A stretch of 64,000 nt of DNA from Calliphora vicina (Eukaryota; Arthropoda; Insecta; Diptera; Calliphoridae): NCBI RefSeq assembly GCF_958450345.1, contig NC_088783.1:26973701-27037700 (forward strand), read 5' to 3'. The notes under the pieces are model-generated. The model was not told where the DNA came from. It was given only the letters and a program-made list of their open reading frames with translations, and did no database searches. Below, piece after piece: positions 13,089-24,582 of the stretch (its first letter is position 1; each line of letters begins with the position of its first letter). The position numbers and the translations under genes were made by a program.

Positions 13089-14235
13089 TTAAGTACATAT
13101 TCTAAAATATTAGTATGTGTTTTTATATGATGAGAAAAACTATAAAAAAGAAGAAAAAAAACACAAACGAAAAAAGAAAGAAGACATTAAAAATTATTGC
13201 AAATGAAAGAACTTCAGCTTATGTTAGCAATAAGTTGTCATGAGGTGTCTGACTTTTGGGGCAACATTGTTGTTGTTATTGTTGTTTTTTAATTTGACAA
13301 TTGAATTATTAAATTGAAAGTTAAGGAGTTGAAAAAAAACTAACAAAATGTCCATGAATTTAAAGGTCTTAATGAAGGGAATGTAATCAAGTAGTTAACA
13401 GATAAAAGCAGTCAACATCGTAATGTTTCACTTCTAGAATTTTAGTACCATAGAACGAAGCTGAAAAATCTCAATCTAAGGCCCTAGAGCATTTTGAAGA
13501 AAGTTGGTAATATTTTATTAATCTCCATCACAAATCATTTCAGTTCACATTCATATAAACAAGATCCGATAAAAGGAAAATCTCAAATTCTGTCAATCGA
13601 TTCTTTAGTTTCATCAAAAGAATTTTGAAACGTTATTTTTTGTTTGTAATATCTGAAGAGAAATAAATGACTGGAAATTATTGCAGTTCCCAATATGCAA
13701 ATGTTAAATTTCATCTCGGTCTTGCAATGAAGCTTAAGTTCTTAAGGCTGTACTGACTGACATGAGTTTAATTTTTGACGACGGACCCCACAGACCCGCA
13801 AGAAACGTTATTATGAAAATTGTTCAAATGTTTCGAATATTTAAAAAAAATATATCTGAAATTAAAGAATTCATTAATTTATAATATTCAATAAAAGGCG
13901 GTCCTAATGGTTGTTGGCCATTTGATAAAAAAAATTTAAAGTTTTTTAATTTTGATTATAATTTTGCCAATTTGGTTCTGGACTAGTAAAAGATTAAGAC
14001 AATCGGTTTTAGTTGGATTATAGTATCTAAAACTGTTTTACATTTGGGAATCCCAATTTTAATTGGATGCAAATTTAATTGCTTTATCAACAAGAGTAAT
14101 TTGAGCGAAATCTGTAGAGAAATGAGGGCCATTTTTTGAAAAACACGGTCTAAGGTAGGCCATAATTTCCAATTTTTTATTTCTTTGCAAGCCAGTATTA
14201 TATAAAATAATATATTAAAATAATATATTAAAATA
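13089..14235. other. AT-rich spacer
   Basis: No gene seen. It contains A-rich runs and ends in a short imperfect tandem repeat (TAAAATAATATAT type, about 14203-14235) that abuts the Helitron-like element. Confidence 0.5.
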
Positions 14236-14443
14236 TTAACTGTCTCGGCAAACGTCGTTCACCCAAAGTTTGAAGACTCCCACTATAATAGTACTCCAGA
14301 TATTGAATAATAAATTTTTGCCACGCCCATTGTACCTATATAGGTCAATTGAGAAACCAAGCCATGGGACTCTTCAAGGAGCCCAGCCATTAAGGAGGTG
14401 ATCAGTTATTAACACACGTACAGAAGAATTATATATATGAAGA
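14236..14443 (-). mobile_element. Short non-autonomous Helitron-like element, copy 1
   Basis: On the minus strand it starts 5'-TCTTCATATATATAATTC, runs through TTCTGTACGTGTGTTA and ends CGTTTGCCGAGACAG plus TTAA. It is the reverse-complement homologue of the copy at 51002-51243, which ends in CTAG. The 5' TC preceded by A, and the CTRR-like 3' end, match Helitron conventions. It carries no coding capacity and touches the start of a LINE remnant. Confidence 0.6.
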
Positions 14444-15060
14444 TTATACTCTTAACGAGTTGACGAGACATTCTATGCGCTACGAACAAAGTTCCCAAAC
14501 CGCAAATGAATTAAGGCCCCAAAATTTTATATAGAAAAAACCAACAACGAAATTTTGTTTTGCATTGCCGGCAATCGGCCATGCGCAAAGGTCTCCTCCT
14601 CTGGGGTGTATCAAAAACTGGCTTCGCTCAGAAAAGTTTTTTTTCTGATATTCTGATATCCGCGTTGTCAGGAATCTATTTAAAAGGAGCACATGCAGGA
14701 TATTAAATATGACTTCAAATTACTTCAGTAGACTCTGTCCTGATGAAGAGGAGGAAGAATGGTTGTAACTCCTACTCTGCCTTTATCTTGATCTATCGAG
14801 AACTAGGACGTCGAGGATAACCTAGTTCATTCGTGCATCGTGTTGGTTTGGCACGCACTTGATATTTTAGGGTATCATAAGGCAAACAATGCATGGACTA
14901 AAGTAAACTGGCTTAAGTAGCTACATTTATAACCAAACGTCAAACTCATAAATGTAATTAAAGTCTTCCTACAAAAATAATGAATTATTTCCTTTAAAAA
15001 ACTATATGCAGTTCCTTTGTTGTTATTTCCAAAGTATTTTGCTTCTGACCCAATGTCTTG
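14444..15060 (+). mobile_element. Degenerate LINE C-terminal region plus 3' end, copy 1
   Basis: The nucleotide sequence aligns with 18814-19460 over several blocks: ACTCTTAACGAG, GATGAAGAG-AGGAGGAAG, ATCTATC-GGATTAGGAC-like and TATCATAAGGCAAAC versus TATCACAAAGGCAC. In translation an acidic block (DEEEEE) precedes the leucine-rich C-terminus, and further on LGYHKANNAWTKVNW-like sequence appears, as at the C-terminus of many dipteran LINE ORF2 proteins. The frame is broken repeatedly. The 5' part begins right at the Helitron-like element. Confidence 0.7.
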
Positions 15061-17059
15061 TGAAACATATAAGCTTTCCAATCAAGGTCAGCTGTTATAT
15101 TTTCTGATTTATATGATGATAAATAGTTTGTTCAATTTGTTTAGAGATCAGCTGCTGATGCTCTGGAATACAGCGGCTTTACTGCTTTACAAGACTTAAA
15201 AAAATGTTTCCTGAAAGATTATGCTGTCCACTGTAAGACTGTATACTACATTAAGAATATTTTTCATATAAAAAACTCCAGCAGTTTTGAAGCATTCCTA
15301 CAATGTTTATGTAGCGCCATCTACCGGTTAAAGTATAGATTTGGGTATTTAGAGGATCATACACAATTTTTGAGAATTTTCAATACGTTTTCAAGTCTTT
15401 AAACGAATATAAAGCGCATCCAATGGTGTGGATTTTGAGTTTTAAAGATCAATGACACCATAGCGGAAATTAGGATCACAGTATATAGCTCGTAATGCTG
15501 TATAGTCTGTCTTTGATCAAAAATCTCCTAATATGTACTTCAATCTATTGCATTATATTCCTTAGGATACTTAAAAATATTATCAGAAGTTCAAGCTTAT
15601 CCACCATTTATAAACTCCAGCATAGAATTTAAATTTACCGTTAATTTAAATTTGGACAAGAGTCCAAAAGCCTCAAAAACATTTTCTCACACTGACTAAA
15701 GTTAGTGTACTTGAATTTATTGTCATTTTTTTTTTCAAAAAAAAAAGTCAACTAGTTCACCTCCATTTAAATACTTAAGACTTTAATAGCGCGCGCAAAA
15801 TAAAACAGAAAAAAAAGGTAACAAAGATAATATAATTAGTTTATTATTCAAAACCATCAGCCAACACTTTGTAACACAATAACAACTATTCGCCAAACAA
15901 TCTACAAGCAGCAAACAACACACAATTGCATTCATTACAAACAACAATATAAAAGATAATAGTTGTTGCTGCTGCAGTAGTGGAAGTGGTACGGGCAAAA
16001 GTAGTCACAATAAAGTGTTGAATTGCTTGCAATCAAAATGAATTGTAAATTGCGCACGCGCAACTACTACATCACGGCGATACAGCCAGAGTCTGGTGGT
16101 GGCGATGAGTTGCTTACATTAGATTAACTACCCAACAAATACAGTGACAATACAAGTGACTCAAGCTCAGTTGGTACACACCAACCAACCAAGCAGACAG
16201 ACGGAAGGACGGACTGAAAAACATCTCAAGTTTTCGTTGTTATCATCGTTATTGCTGTTGTTCATACACACTCTAACAGCAATATGAAATGACAATCGAA
16301 TCGCAAGAAAGACAAACAAATGGACGGACTGAAAGACAGACACACGAAGACGTCTTTGTTAAAGTTGACGAATTTAACTCTATGGAATCAGAAGAACTGG
16401 GGAGGCAGGAAAAAAAGAGCACAACGATCGCAAAGACACTGGGGAGACAGAGTGTCAGTTAGGCAAGCAAGTCAAACAGCCTGCCTGCCTGCTTACCAGC
16501 CATCCAATCGTCAAGCATTTATTCGTGTGTGCGCGCGCGTGTGCAGTCTTGGCAACCGTGGGAATCTGTGGTTTGCCACAATCCCAAAACCATTTGCAAC
16601 TCAATGACGAAAGACAAATGAAAAAATAAACAACCACAACAGCAGCAGCAGAAAAAAACCAACCAACAAAAACAAAATAAATACATAAAACATTTATAAA
16701 CATACAATTGTATGTAGAGATAAAACTAGAAGAGTTAATAGCATTAAACAATTGCTAGAGCAGCAAAATATACCAAAAATAATAAAAAAAAACAAAAATA
16801 CATACAATTATTTTATTCGAATGAGTACTCTGATTCCGTTTTTGGTTTTTTTTTCGTTTAAAATGAATACAATTTAATATATTCACAGCAGATGTTTAAA
16901 ATAATGGATACTTTTGTGAAGTATGTAGTTGTAATGGGGTAAATATCGTCTTATGCTAAGGGTGGCTACTTGGTTCCTGTCCGCACATTCATATCTGTCC
17001 AGTATGGCGGTATGGTTTCATGGTGCACTTTTATCAAAACATATTGTTTAGCTTTCTCA
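15061..17059. other. Spacer with a GC-richer, possibly regulatory interval
   Basis: No supported coding region. 16.0-16.6 kb is less AT-rich than its surroundings (GCGCACGCGCAAC, GTGTGCGCGCGCGTG, poly-CAG/CAA near 16640). It could be an untranslated exon or regulatory DNA of a distant gene. The 95-98 codon overlapping frames there have no domain-like features. Confidence 0.35.
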
Positions 17060-17850
17060 GAGAATGCACTCCTAAAAACTATATTCCTTATTTTTCTAAA
17101 TGACCTTCGACATCAAACTTCCAACCCCATCTATTCTTTTGCAGATGGGCAATGAGTCAAAACATGAATGATTCCCTTAATCGGGACCTTTGGACAATAT
17201 TTGAATGGGATCGTGCGAATAGGGTCGGTTTTGACGATCGCAAGATTCAGTGCATGTTGAAACATAAACAAACCACAGACCACGATCAGACACCCTTGAT
17301 GTTCTGGGCATGAGAATACCATGTGATGTCCGCTGGTCTAAACATATTTTTCAAGTGTCGAAAGAAGCATTTAAGTGTCTCGGATTTCTGAAACGGCGTA
17401 GGAATTACTTCACTCCATCTGATCTCCTCTCTATTTACACCACCTATATCCGACCGATAATGGAATACAACTCCCATGTATGGGCCGGTGCTTCAATGAC
17501 TATTTTGGAGCTTCCCGACCGCGTACCGGAGTATCCAACTCTATTGAATCGGTGGAGCACCGTCGCAATGTGGGCTGCATTTCACTATTCTATCGGTACT
17601 ACAATGGAATGTGTTCTGTTGAAATTAGGGAACTTGTTCCTGATATAGATAGATAGATTTTTAAGTAATAAACGTTTTTCATCAAGAACACATCTCTTTG
17701 TGGTCAATTGGCTACAGCATAACTCACTACAGGGAACAAACTTCCCACTGAAATGATTGCTGTCATTTTCAATGTAGGAAAGTTCAAATCGCATGTCCAC
17801 AAACACTACTCCCACTTTCCTTCATCCCATAACATTTTTTCCTAGATCCA
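17060..17850 (+). mobile_element. Degenerate jockey/CR1-type LINE reverse transcriptase fragment
   Basis: Consecutive plus-strand frames give recognisable RT blocks: FLIFLNDL and SNPIYSFADG (the FADD catalytic box with the second Asp changed to Gly), then FQVSKEAFKCLGFLKRRRNY, FTPSDLLSIYTTYIRPIMEY, NSHVWAGAS, the EHRRNVGCISLFYRYYNG block, and finally VGKFKSHVHKHYSHFPSSHN near 17780-17830, which resembles the C-terminus of such ORF2 proteins. Frameshifts and stops lie between the blocks. The order and strand are consistent with one 5'-truncated copy ending about 17850. Confidence 0.9.
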
Positions 17851-18780
17851 ACACAATGCTTTACATGAGTAGAGGCCATCCCCTGAATGCTGGTTCAATA
17901 AAAAAAAACTGGCAGCCAACAATAGACCCGTATTGTGATTTTGTTGACAACTTCAATGGTATTAAAGTATTTAACCTTGATTAGACTGATAAAGAGAACC
18001 TGCACAGCAGAGTTTGAATAGCGCTCTGAATACAAGCGCTCTCTCCTATACGTACGCGAGATCAAATCGATGAATTAAACATCCAGTAATAGAGAGGTAT
18101 GTAGCTAATGCTACTATTGTGTAGGTCTGACAATGATTGAAAAAGACAAAAAGCTTAATCAAATGTTGAGATCGTTTTAAGAGGTGAACGTACCAGATTA
18201 CTGTAAAAAACATAGAGTCCGAAAATCGGAGCAATAAATATGTATATATATATAATTTTTTTAAAATCAAAACTATGGGATTCCCTCTATACTCCAAACT
18301 GTCTTGGAACCTGAATATCCAAGCGATGCCATCAGAGGTAAATATTTTAATATATGCATGCAGATCTGCAAAGGGAGTCCCTAGGTTATAAATCAAAGGA
18401 ACACGAAATAATTCTTTGACATGGTAAATAAGCCCATTCCAATGTATGCTGGCTTGGAAAATTCATAGATTGGGGAACTGTAAAAAGCATCGTGCGGACC
18501 TCTGTACTGATTTTCACTGATACGAAGTACTCCATAACGAACTTGGTTTGTTGTGATGCACTGGCTACCAGCTGATGATGTCAAGGCCAAAAAAATGGCT
18601 ATAATTTCAGCGGTCTGGCTCAGCGCCGTGGTAGAATGGAGATTTGTGAATATCGGCTATTTTGAGGTACCAACATCCTTTCCTAGACAAATGTTTTTTT
18701 GTACTGACCACGGTGGATTATCTTCAAATTCGAAATCTATGCATGATATTCGGTGATAATATCAGGATATCTCATTGGTG
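17851..18780. other. Spacer, possibly further LINE-derived sequence
   Basis: 18.54-18.77 kb, just upstream of the next LINE remnant, may be its degraded RNase H region, but I cannot identify motifs. A short (TA)n run is at about 18241-18252. No host gene is seen. Confidence 0.35.
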
Positions 18781-19460
18781 TCGAAATGTTGTCCAGATTG
18801 CTATAATCGGGGTACTCTTAACGAGATTAAGAGACATTATAATATGGAGTTCGCAGAGGAACTGACCAAAGCTAGCTCTCGTCTGCAGGAAGATGATCGT
18901 GCCTGCTCAGACCAAACGATCTACTTTGATTACATGCTCGAAGTAAAGCTGACATGGTCCATATATGACTACCAAAAGTCGGCATCTATGAATGGGCTCT
19001 CGCGGTATTCAATAGGGGTTAATGCTATGATATTCAATATTCCTTCCAATAACTCCTGTAGATGTTCTTATGATGAAGAGAAGGAGGAAGCTGTGGACCA
19101 CCTCCTATGAATTTGCCCTAATCTATCAGGGATTAGGACTGTAACAACGAGTAGTCATTTTCTTCACGAACGTAGATATTAGTAGGATGGATCCTTTAAT
19201 TCGTACATCAGGTTAGTTCGTCACGAAATCACTCTTATCTTAGTAACCAGAACGTGATCCTTTAGGATATCACAAAGGCACTTATCCATGGACCAAAGTG
19301 ATCTGGTGAAAATGCATGTCTTTATAACCTAATTTCAAACTCATAACAGTATGTAAACACTTCTAACTATATTAATGAATTCATTCCTTTAAATTCCAAT
19401 TATCTGCTACAGTTCCTTGGTTGGTGCTTAATATGCATTTTCAGAATTTTGCTTATGAAT
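18781..19460 (+). mobile_element. Degenerate LINE C-terminal region plus 3' end, copy 2
   Basis: The plus frame over 18775-19110 contains CRCSYDEEKEEAVDHLL followed, after a stop, by ICPNLSGIRT. This fits the C-x2-C-acidic-E-x3-HLL-x2-CP tail of LOA/R1/jockey-like ORF2 proteins; one Cys is Ser here. About 19260-19320 matches the LGYHK-x-WTKVIW block seen also at 14.87 kb. The copy is homologous to 14444-15060 in the same orientation but independently mutated. It is 5'-truncated and dead. Confidence 0.8.
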
Positions 19461-20640
19461 TGCTTTGTAACAGTTTATTTGAGGCCCTCATCTTGCCGTT
19501 TGTATAGGAGAACATATTTCCAATGTTGGATGAAACGAGGCACAACTAAATACAAGACCACGAACAAGGAGCAAAAGCAAACAAAATACAGATCAGAGTC
19601 TGTCTGGTGTTTCGATGAACTGAGTCAGCAGTAAATTGCGTTTCCATAAGAGACTGTATTTGTGTTTACATTATCTACTATATGTGTGTGAAAATGTTTG
19701 CTTTTTGGGTAATAGAGGAAGCTGTGGTTTTATGTTTGTTTTTTTCTGTACTTTAAGATTTAACTGATGCTGATGGTGCTGCTGCTGCCTGCCTGCCTGC
19801 GTATAGTTTCGAAAGTGTCATCTTGTTGTGGTTTTTGTCGGTTTGTTTTCTGTTGATAGTATGTATGTCTGTAGAGTTTTGTTTTTTCAACATTATATAT
19901 ATTTTTTTTATATTTGGAGGGTATTAATTTGTTAATACCCATGATGTGGTTACTATTTACTTCATCTTCTTCAAATGGGTGGCTGTCATGTGAAACAATC
20001 GAAAAGTGCAGCAACAAAAAAGAAGACAAGACGAATCGGTAGCGTTGGCATATGCGATGTGATTGTGATTGCAATTGTGATATGAATGGTGTAATAAAAG
20101 TTGATAGTAGTTAATGCATTATTTTTCATCTGTACATACAGATTCACTCACATTTATACTTTTTTATGTACGTGCAGACATAGAAATAACAACAGACTTT
20201 CTTAATTTGTTAATGGTTGTTTTCGTTGTTTCGAAAATAGGGAGATTTTTCTCACAGTAATTTAAAAAAGAGAAATAAATTTAGTTTATACTAACAGTTG
20301 TTGATCAAATGATTTTGAATGTTATTGTGGGAATTATTGGAGTTGGTTAATAATAAAGATTTTCTACGGAATTAGTTGACTAATAGTAATGGGTTGCAGA
20401 TGATGACTTTGCTAACTCTGCTCTAAAGTTGAAATATCTTTCACACCGTAACAATAATCATCATAACAAACATAACGAAGATATTCAGCATTTTGTAATG
20501 AAAATTGATAATTTACTGAAGGATTCTTCATGCCCAGAAAATGAGTAGTTGAGACATGATCACATCATAAACATATATTCGGCATTCATGAAACGATTGT
20601 AGCTACAATAAACTAATTGCATTAATCACGAAAATAAAAG
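19461..20640. other. Spacer with GCT/GCCT short repeats
   Basis: No gene supported. A (GCT)n then (GCCT)n run is at about 19770-19800, with several GTT-rich stretches. A 104-codon minus frame at 19760-20074 is low-complexity and driven by these repeats. Confidence 0.45.
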
Positions 20641-20910
20641 TATTTCATCGTTACATATAACTTAGAACGTGGTGGTACTTAAGGTTTAAATGAAGAATTT
20701 GTCGGAAGAATGTGGAGGCAGAATCGATTGTTAGTGATATTCTCGAAAATTCTAAAGATATCAAATCGCAGCACAGATTCTCCCAGTTGACATTGGCGAT
20801 TATTAAACATACTGCGCAAAGTATCGAGCATATTTCGCAGCCGAGAGAAATTGAGTTTGATTTGAAAATCCATCGAATGGTGGCACGAATCCCGAGGCTC
20901 AATTTATGAC
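20641..20910. other. Short open stretch of unknown nature, possibly coding-derived
   Basis: Both strands have frames here: plus 20712-20909 (MEAESIVSDILENSKDIKSQ start) and minus 20651-20902. The plus peptide has balanced, amphipathic composition unlike the surrounding AT-rich noise, but I recognise no family. It directly precedes the diverged tandem repeat, so it may be a fragment of the same ancient element. Confidence 0.2.
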
Positions 20911-22210
20911 TCCTAAATCCAATTTTGCGATGACCTAGGTTATTTTTACTTTGAGGAAATCGGTCTTTTGCGCCTTATTCGCATATACTTTAGAAACCCT
21001 GACAAATTTATCGCCTCCTCCGCAAAAGATAACTATACCCTCAAATCGTTTATGCAGAATATCCATTTTGGATTTCTGTAAATTCAACTGAATTCTCTGA
21101 ATATCATTTCACATTTGATCGTAGTTTCCAAGGATCCCGGAGAACACATTATGGCATAGATCTGCGAATTCTACCACATAGATCCAGCTGAAATTGAGAG
21201 ATGGCCTGGGTTATGTTCACTTTGAATGTTCTTCTTATTCATCTTTATTCTATTGTAGTTCATTAGCATAGATCTGCGACTTCATAAAACGTCACAAGTT
21301 TATCGGTTCCAAATTTATCAATCTTGGTGATCAAATCACGTTAGCTTCGCGAGAGATAATCAAATCGTTTATTCAGAATGTTCATTGTGACGCTTGCAGG
21401 TAGAGAGATAAATATAGCCTCAAATCGTTTATGCAGAATATCCATTTTGGCTTTCGCTAAATTCAACTGAATTCTCTGTCGGTTTTGTGCCTTGTTTCCA
21501 TGGATTCCGGAAGACCTGGTCTGTGTTATATTCTCATTGAAGATATCAATGAAAGATAATCCAGTTGAATTTGAAAGATGGACTGGGTTATGTTCTCCTT
21601 GAAGGTATTTTTCTATTGCGTCTTATTTGCATAGATCTGCGACTTTAGAAAACACCACAAGTTTAACGGGACCAAATTGCACAATCTTGGGGACCAAGTC
21701 ACATTTACTCCGCGAGAGATACCCTCAAATCGTCTATTCAGAATGTTCATTGTGACACTTGCAGAACTGAACTGAATTCTCTGAAATAGATCCACATTTG
21801 GACGTAGTTTCCACGGATATCAGAGGTCCAATTTCCAATAACTCTGCTGCTTAGATCCGGCTAAATTTAAGTGATGGCCTGGATTATGTTGACTTTTAGG
21901 TCGTCGGTCTATGTTTATACCGGTCGAGTCGTACTATCTTGGTATCCAATTCATGTCATCTCCGAGAGAGAATATACATTGCATCATTCGCCAAATTCTC
22001 TGAGAATCGGTCCAAATTTTGACATATTTTCCACTGATCCTGTCCAGTTTTCAATGACACTGCTACATAGATCCGGCTAAATTTAAGCATTGGGCTGGGA
22101 GATCAGTCTATTAATAGAACTGCGACTTCAGAAAACAGGACAAATTGCGGATCCAGAATTTCCATTGCGACCTTAGCTGAATTCAACTGAAACTGAATTG
22201 TGAATATATT
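20911..22210. repeat. Diverged tandem repeat, ~270-370 bp unit, about four copies
   Basis: Landmark blocks recur: GATGGCCTGGGTTATGTT (about 20928, 21201, 21573, 21875), TTCAACTGAATTCTCTG (about 21083, 21466, 21768, partial 22187), GCATAGATCTGCGACTT, and CAAATCGTTTATGCAGAAT / TATTCAGAATGTTCATTG. The minus strand translates in places to related peptides (MDILHKRFEG / MNILNRRFEG preceded by QRIQLNL, then SPRL-NL-P-NL, then KSQIYAN). The unit may therefore derive from a repeated coding sequence, now full of stops. Confidence 0.7.
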
Positions 22211-24009
22211 GAATCTAAATGTTTATATTGAGATACTGTGAATATCGGACAGTAATCACTATGACTCACATATAACTCTCCTGTCCTTATGAAGCTGAGG
22301 AGAACATGATTAGATTTGACAAGCTACTCTTGTTGATTGTTTATAAATATGACTGTTGAAGAAATGTTCAATAAAGTTCATGATGTTTTCCTGACTGATC
22401 GACATTGCACTTTCAGCGCTTAAAATACACTGCATGAGTATTGATACATTAAAAAACTTTTCTCCAATTGGTGTCCCAGCGATGTCCATTGTTTATCAGC
22501 AAAACTGTAGATTCTGAACCGAAGACGAAATATGGATTTATCACAACACATTGTGGAAGCAGTGTTTATCACACAGAGATAGACTACATCTAAGGTTAAG
22601 TTGGATCTATGGGTAGTTATGTAAGAAATTGGCCAAAATTTGTCATGTAGGATTAAAAGTATTGTAAAGTTGTAGTCTTTATTAACCCTATCTGGAATAC
22701 AAAGAATTCATGTCCTATTCTTTTAACTATTAAGCATAAAATGAAGAATGAGATCACAATGAGTACATGAAGGTCATATCAAACAATTAAATTCCATTTG
22801 CAAATGCCATTATTAACCTTAAGCTGAAATCAAATGCACCTGTTTCACACAAATGCACATATATACACTCAAACATCATTTGAAAAGGATCCGCATTTCA
22901 AGCAAATGATCACGTATTTTGTTAACTAACATTGATACTCGTAATGTGGCTAACAAGTTAACAGCAACACTTACTAAATCATTGTCAAAATGTAACAACT
23001 ATAAACGGTAAGAAGAAAAAAGAAACTGCAACAAGCTGGTAACTGGCAACAGCAAGTCACAGCAGACAATGAATGTAACGCATGCGCGTGTCAGACGTCG
23101 TTTGACTCATGAATGAATAACGTGAACAAACGGCCAACAAACAGCTAAACGAACGAACTAAATAAATAAAACCAATATCTATTTGTGCAGTTAGTTGTGG
23201 TAATCGATGTATTTAAGTTTGCACTGGATTTTTTATTTATTTTTTGCCTTTTGTCGATATAGACATGAGAATGGGATTTGAAAATGTTCTCACATTTTAA
23301 AAAAGTCTGCTCAAAATGTTTTGAAAACATTAATAAACACTTCGTTTAAGGATGTTTGTTTGGTTAGATGTTAAAAGACAATCAACCAAGTTACTCGTAT
23401 CATACAATAGCAGCAACAGCAACAAGTACCTACTCTGGTAATACAATACAGTACAGTGAAGTGTAGTGTAGTGTAGTAAACTGAAGAATGACAATTTATG
23501 TTGTTGTGAGTTTTGTTGCTAATCGATTGATACCCACAACACACACAACACAGCATGTTGTTGCTGGTGATGGTTTTTTTTACGATTCTTTTGGAGTGAC
23601 TGTAGAGTTGGTTGTCTGTCGGTTTGCCGGTTGTTGTATTTATCTTGTCTTCATTTCAAAATAATGAATAATTTATAGAGCGTTACTTGTTCATTTGATC
23701 GTTCGTTCGTTCATTCGTCTGTATGTCTGTTTGTTTGTTTCATTTTATTTTTATTTATTTATTTTCATTTTTGCTGTTGAACGCGTTCTTGGTGTCCGGT
23801 TGAATGGGAATGTTGTCGCTGATTCGTTTATTTGTTTGTATTTCAGCTTGATTTTGCAATATAAGCATAAATTTAAGATTAAGAAGCGTTACCCTGTTTT
23901 TGAGATTCTGGGCAAAAGATTAGAGTTATATGTCATTGTTGTTGTTATTATTGGTTGGGGGTTTGAATTGATTTCGTTTAGTATATAAGATTATCAAATT
24001 ACCTTGATA
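22211..24009. other. Spacer; partly less AT-rich
   Basis: No supported gene. 22.9-23.15 kb has CAA/CAG-rich unique sequence with GCATGCGCGTGTCAGACG. A (GTGTA)n run lies at about 23455-23477. The 97-codon plus frame at 23695-23988 is mostly hydrophobic T-rich low complexity. Confidence 0.4.
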
Positions 24010-24011
24010 TA

Positions 24012-24072
24012 TGGGTGTCCGTAGTGAGCTATTAGTCTAGGGATTGCGGGTTCGATTCCCGCCTGAAACTTT
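24012..24072 (+). repeat. tRNA-like SINE fragment with B box
   Basis: GCGGG-TTCGATT-CCCGC at 24046-24062 is a perfect 5 bp T-stem with a 7 nt loop, and GGTTCGATTCC (24049-24059) is a consensus Pol III B box. The upstream AGCTATTAGTCTAGGGATT matches the reverse complement of the 50.05-50.1 kb sequence (GGCTATTAATCTGACGGTT). There is no matching acceptor stem, so a tRNA-derived SINE or tRNA relic is likelier than a functional tRNA. Confidence 0.55.
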
Positions 24073-24188
24073 AGTTTAGTGTGTTTTAAATAATATAATT
24101 TGTAATTGTAACATAGAATAAATAATAATACAATATTGCGATAGAGCATTGTTATAAAAACTTATTAAAGCTTTATAAAAAAGATCAT

Positions 24189-24283
24189 TGGTTCTCTACA
24201 AAGCACTATGTGCCCAAAAGCCAAAATTGTGGTAGAAATTATTTTCAAGGGATCTAGCATCATATAACTTTTTGTAGAGACCC
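24189..24283. repeat. Short inverted repeat
   Basis: GGTTCTCTACAAAG at about 24189 and CTTTTTGTAGAGACC near 24269-24283 are inverted copies. It may be a tiny MITE or chance. Confidence 0.3.
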
Positions 24284-24582
24284 TAAAAAAGCCTAAAATA
24301 AGCATTTTAAAAAAATTTGCAATAACCTCCTCCCCTCATTTCAGGTTCGAATTGGATTCACCCCCTATACATCCCCTGCGTTATCTAGTATATTACATTA
24401 TAGGTCCAGGAGAATTTGCGCTATAAGTCTAATAATAATAAAGAGACTTGCTTTTGGAGTATAATCGCAAAAGTTAATAAATATAGGAGTATTAATATAC
24501 GACTGTAGCTATATCTTTAGGAACGAAATCTATACCATCATCTTCTTTGAATATTTGAAAAAAAGCATTAAAAGAGAAGTAG

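Noticed and set aside
16320..16751. Two antiparallel frames of 95-98 codons
   Set aside because: They lie in CAG/CAA-rich sequence, mirror each other and lack recognisable domains. More likely untranslated or regulatory DNA.
18046..18396. 116-codon minus-strand frame
   Set aside because: Composition is hydrophobic and AT-driven, with no motif or splice context, and it lies between plus-strand LINE remnants.
24012..24072. Functional tRNA gene
   Set aside because: The T-arm is good, but there is no complementary acceptor stem or convincing D/anticodon arm.
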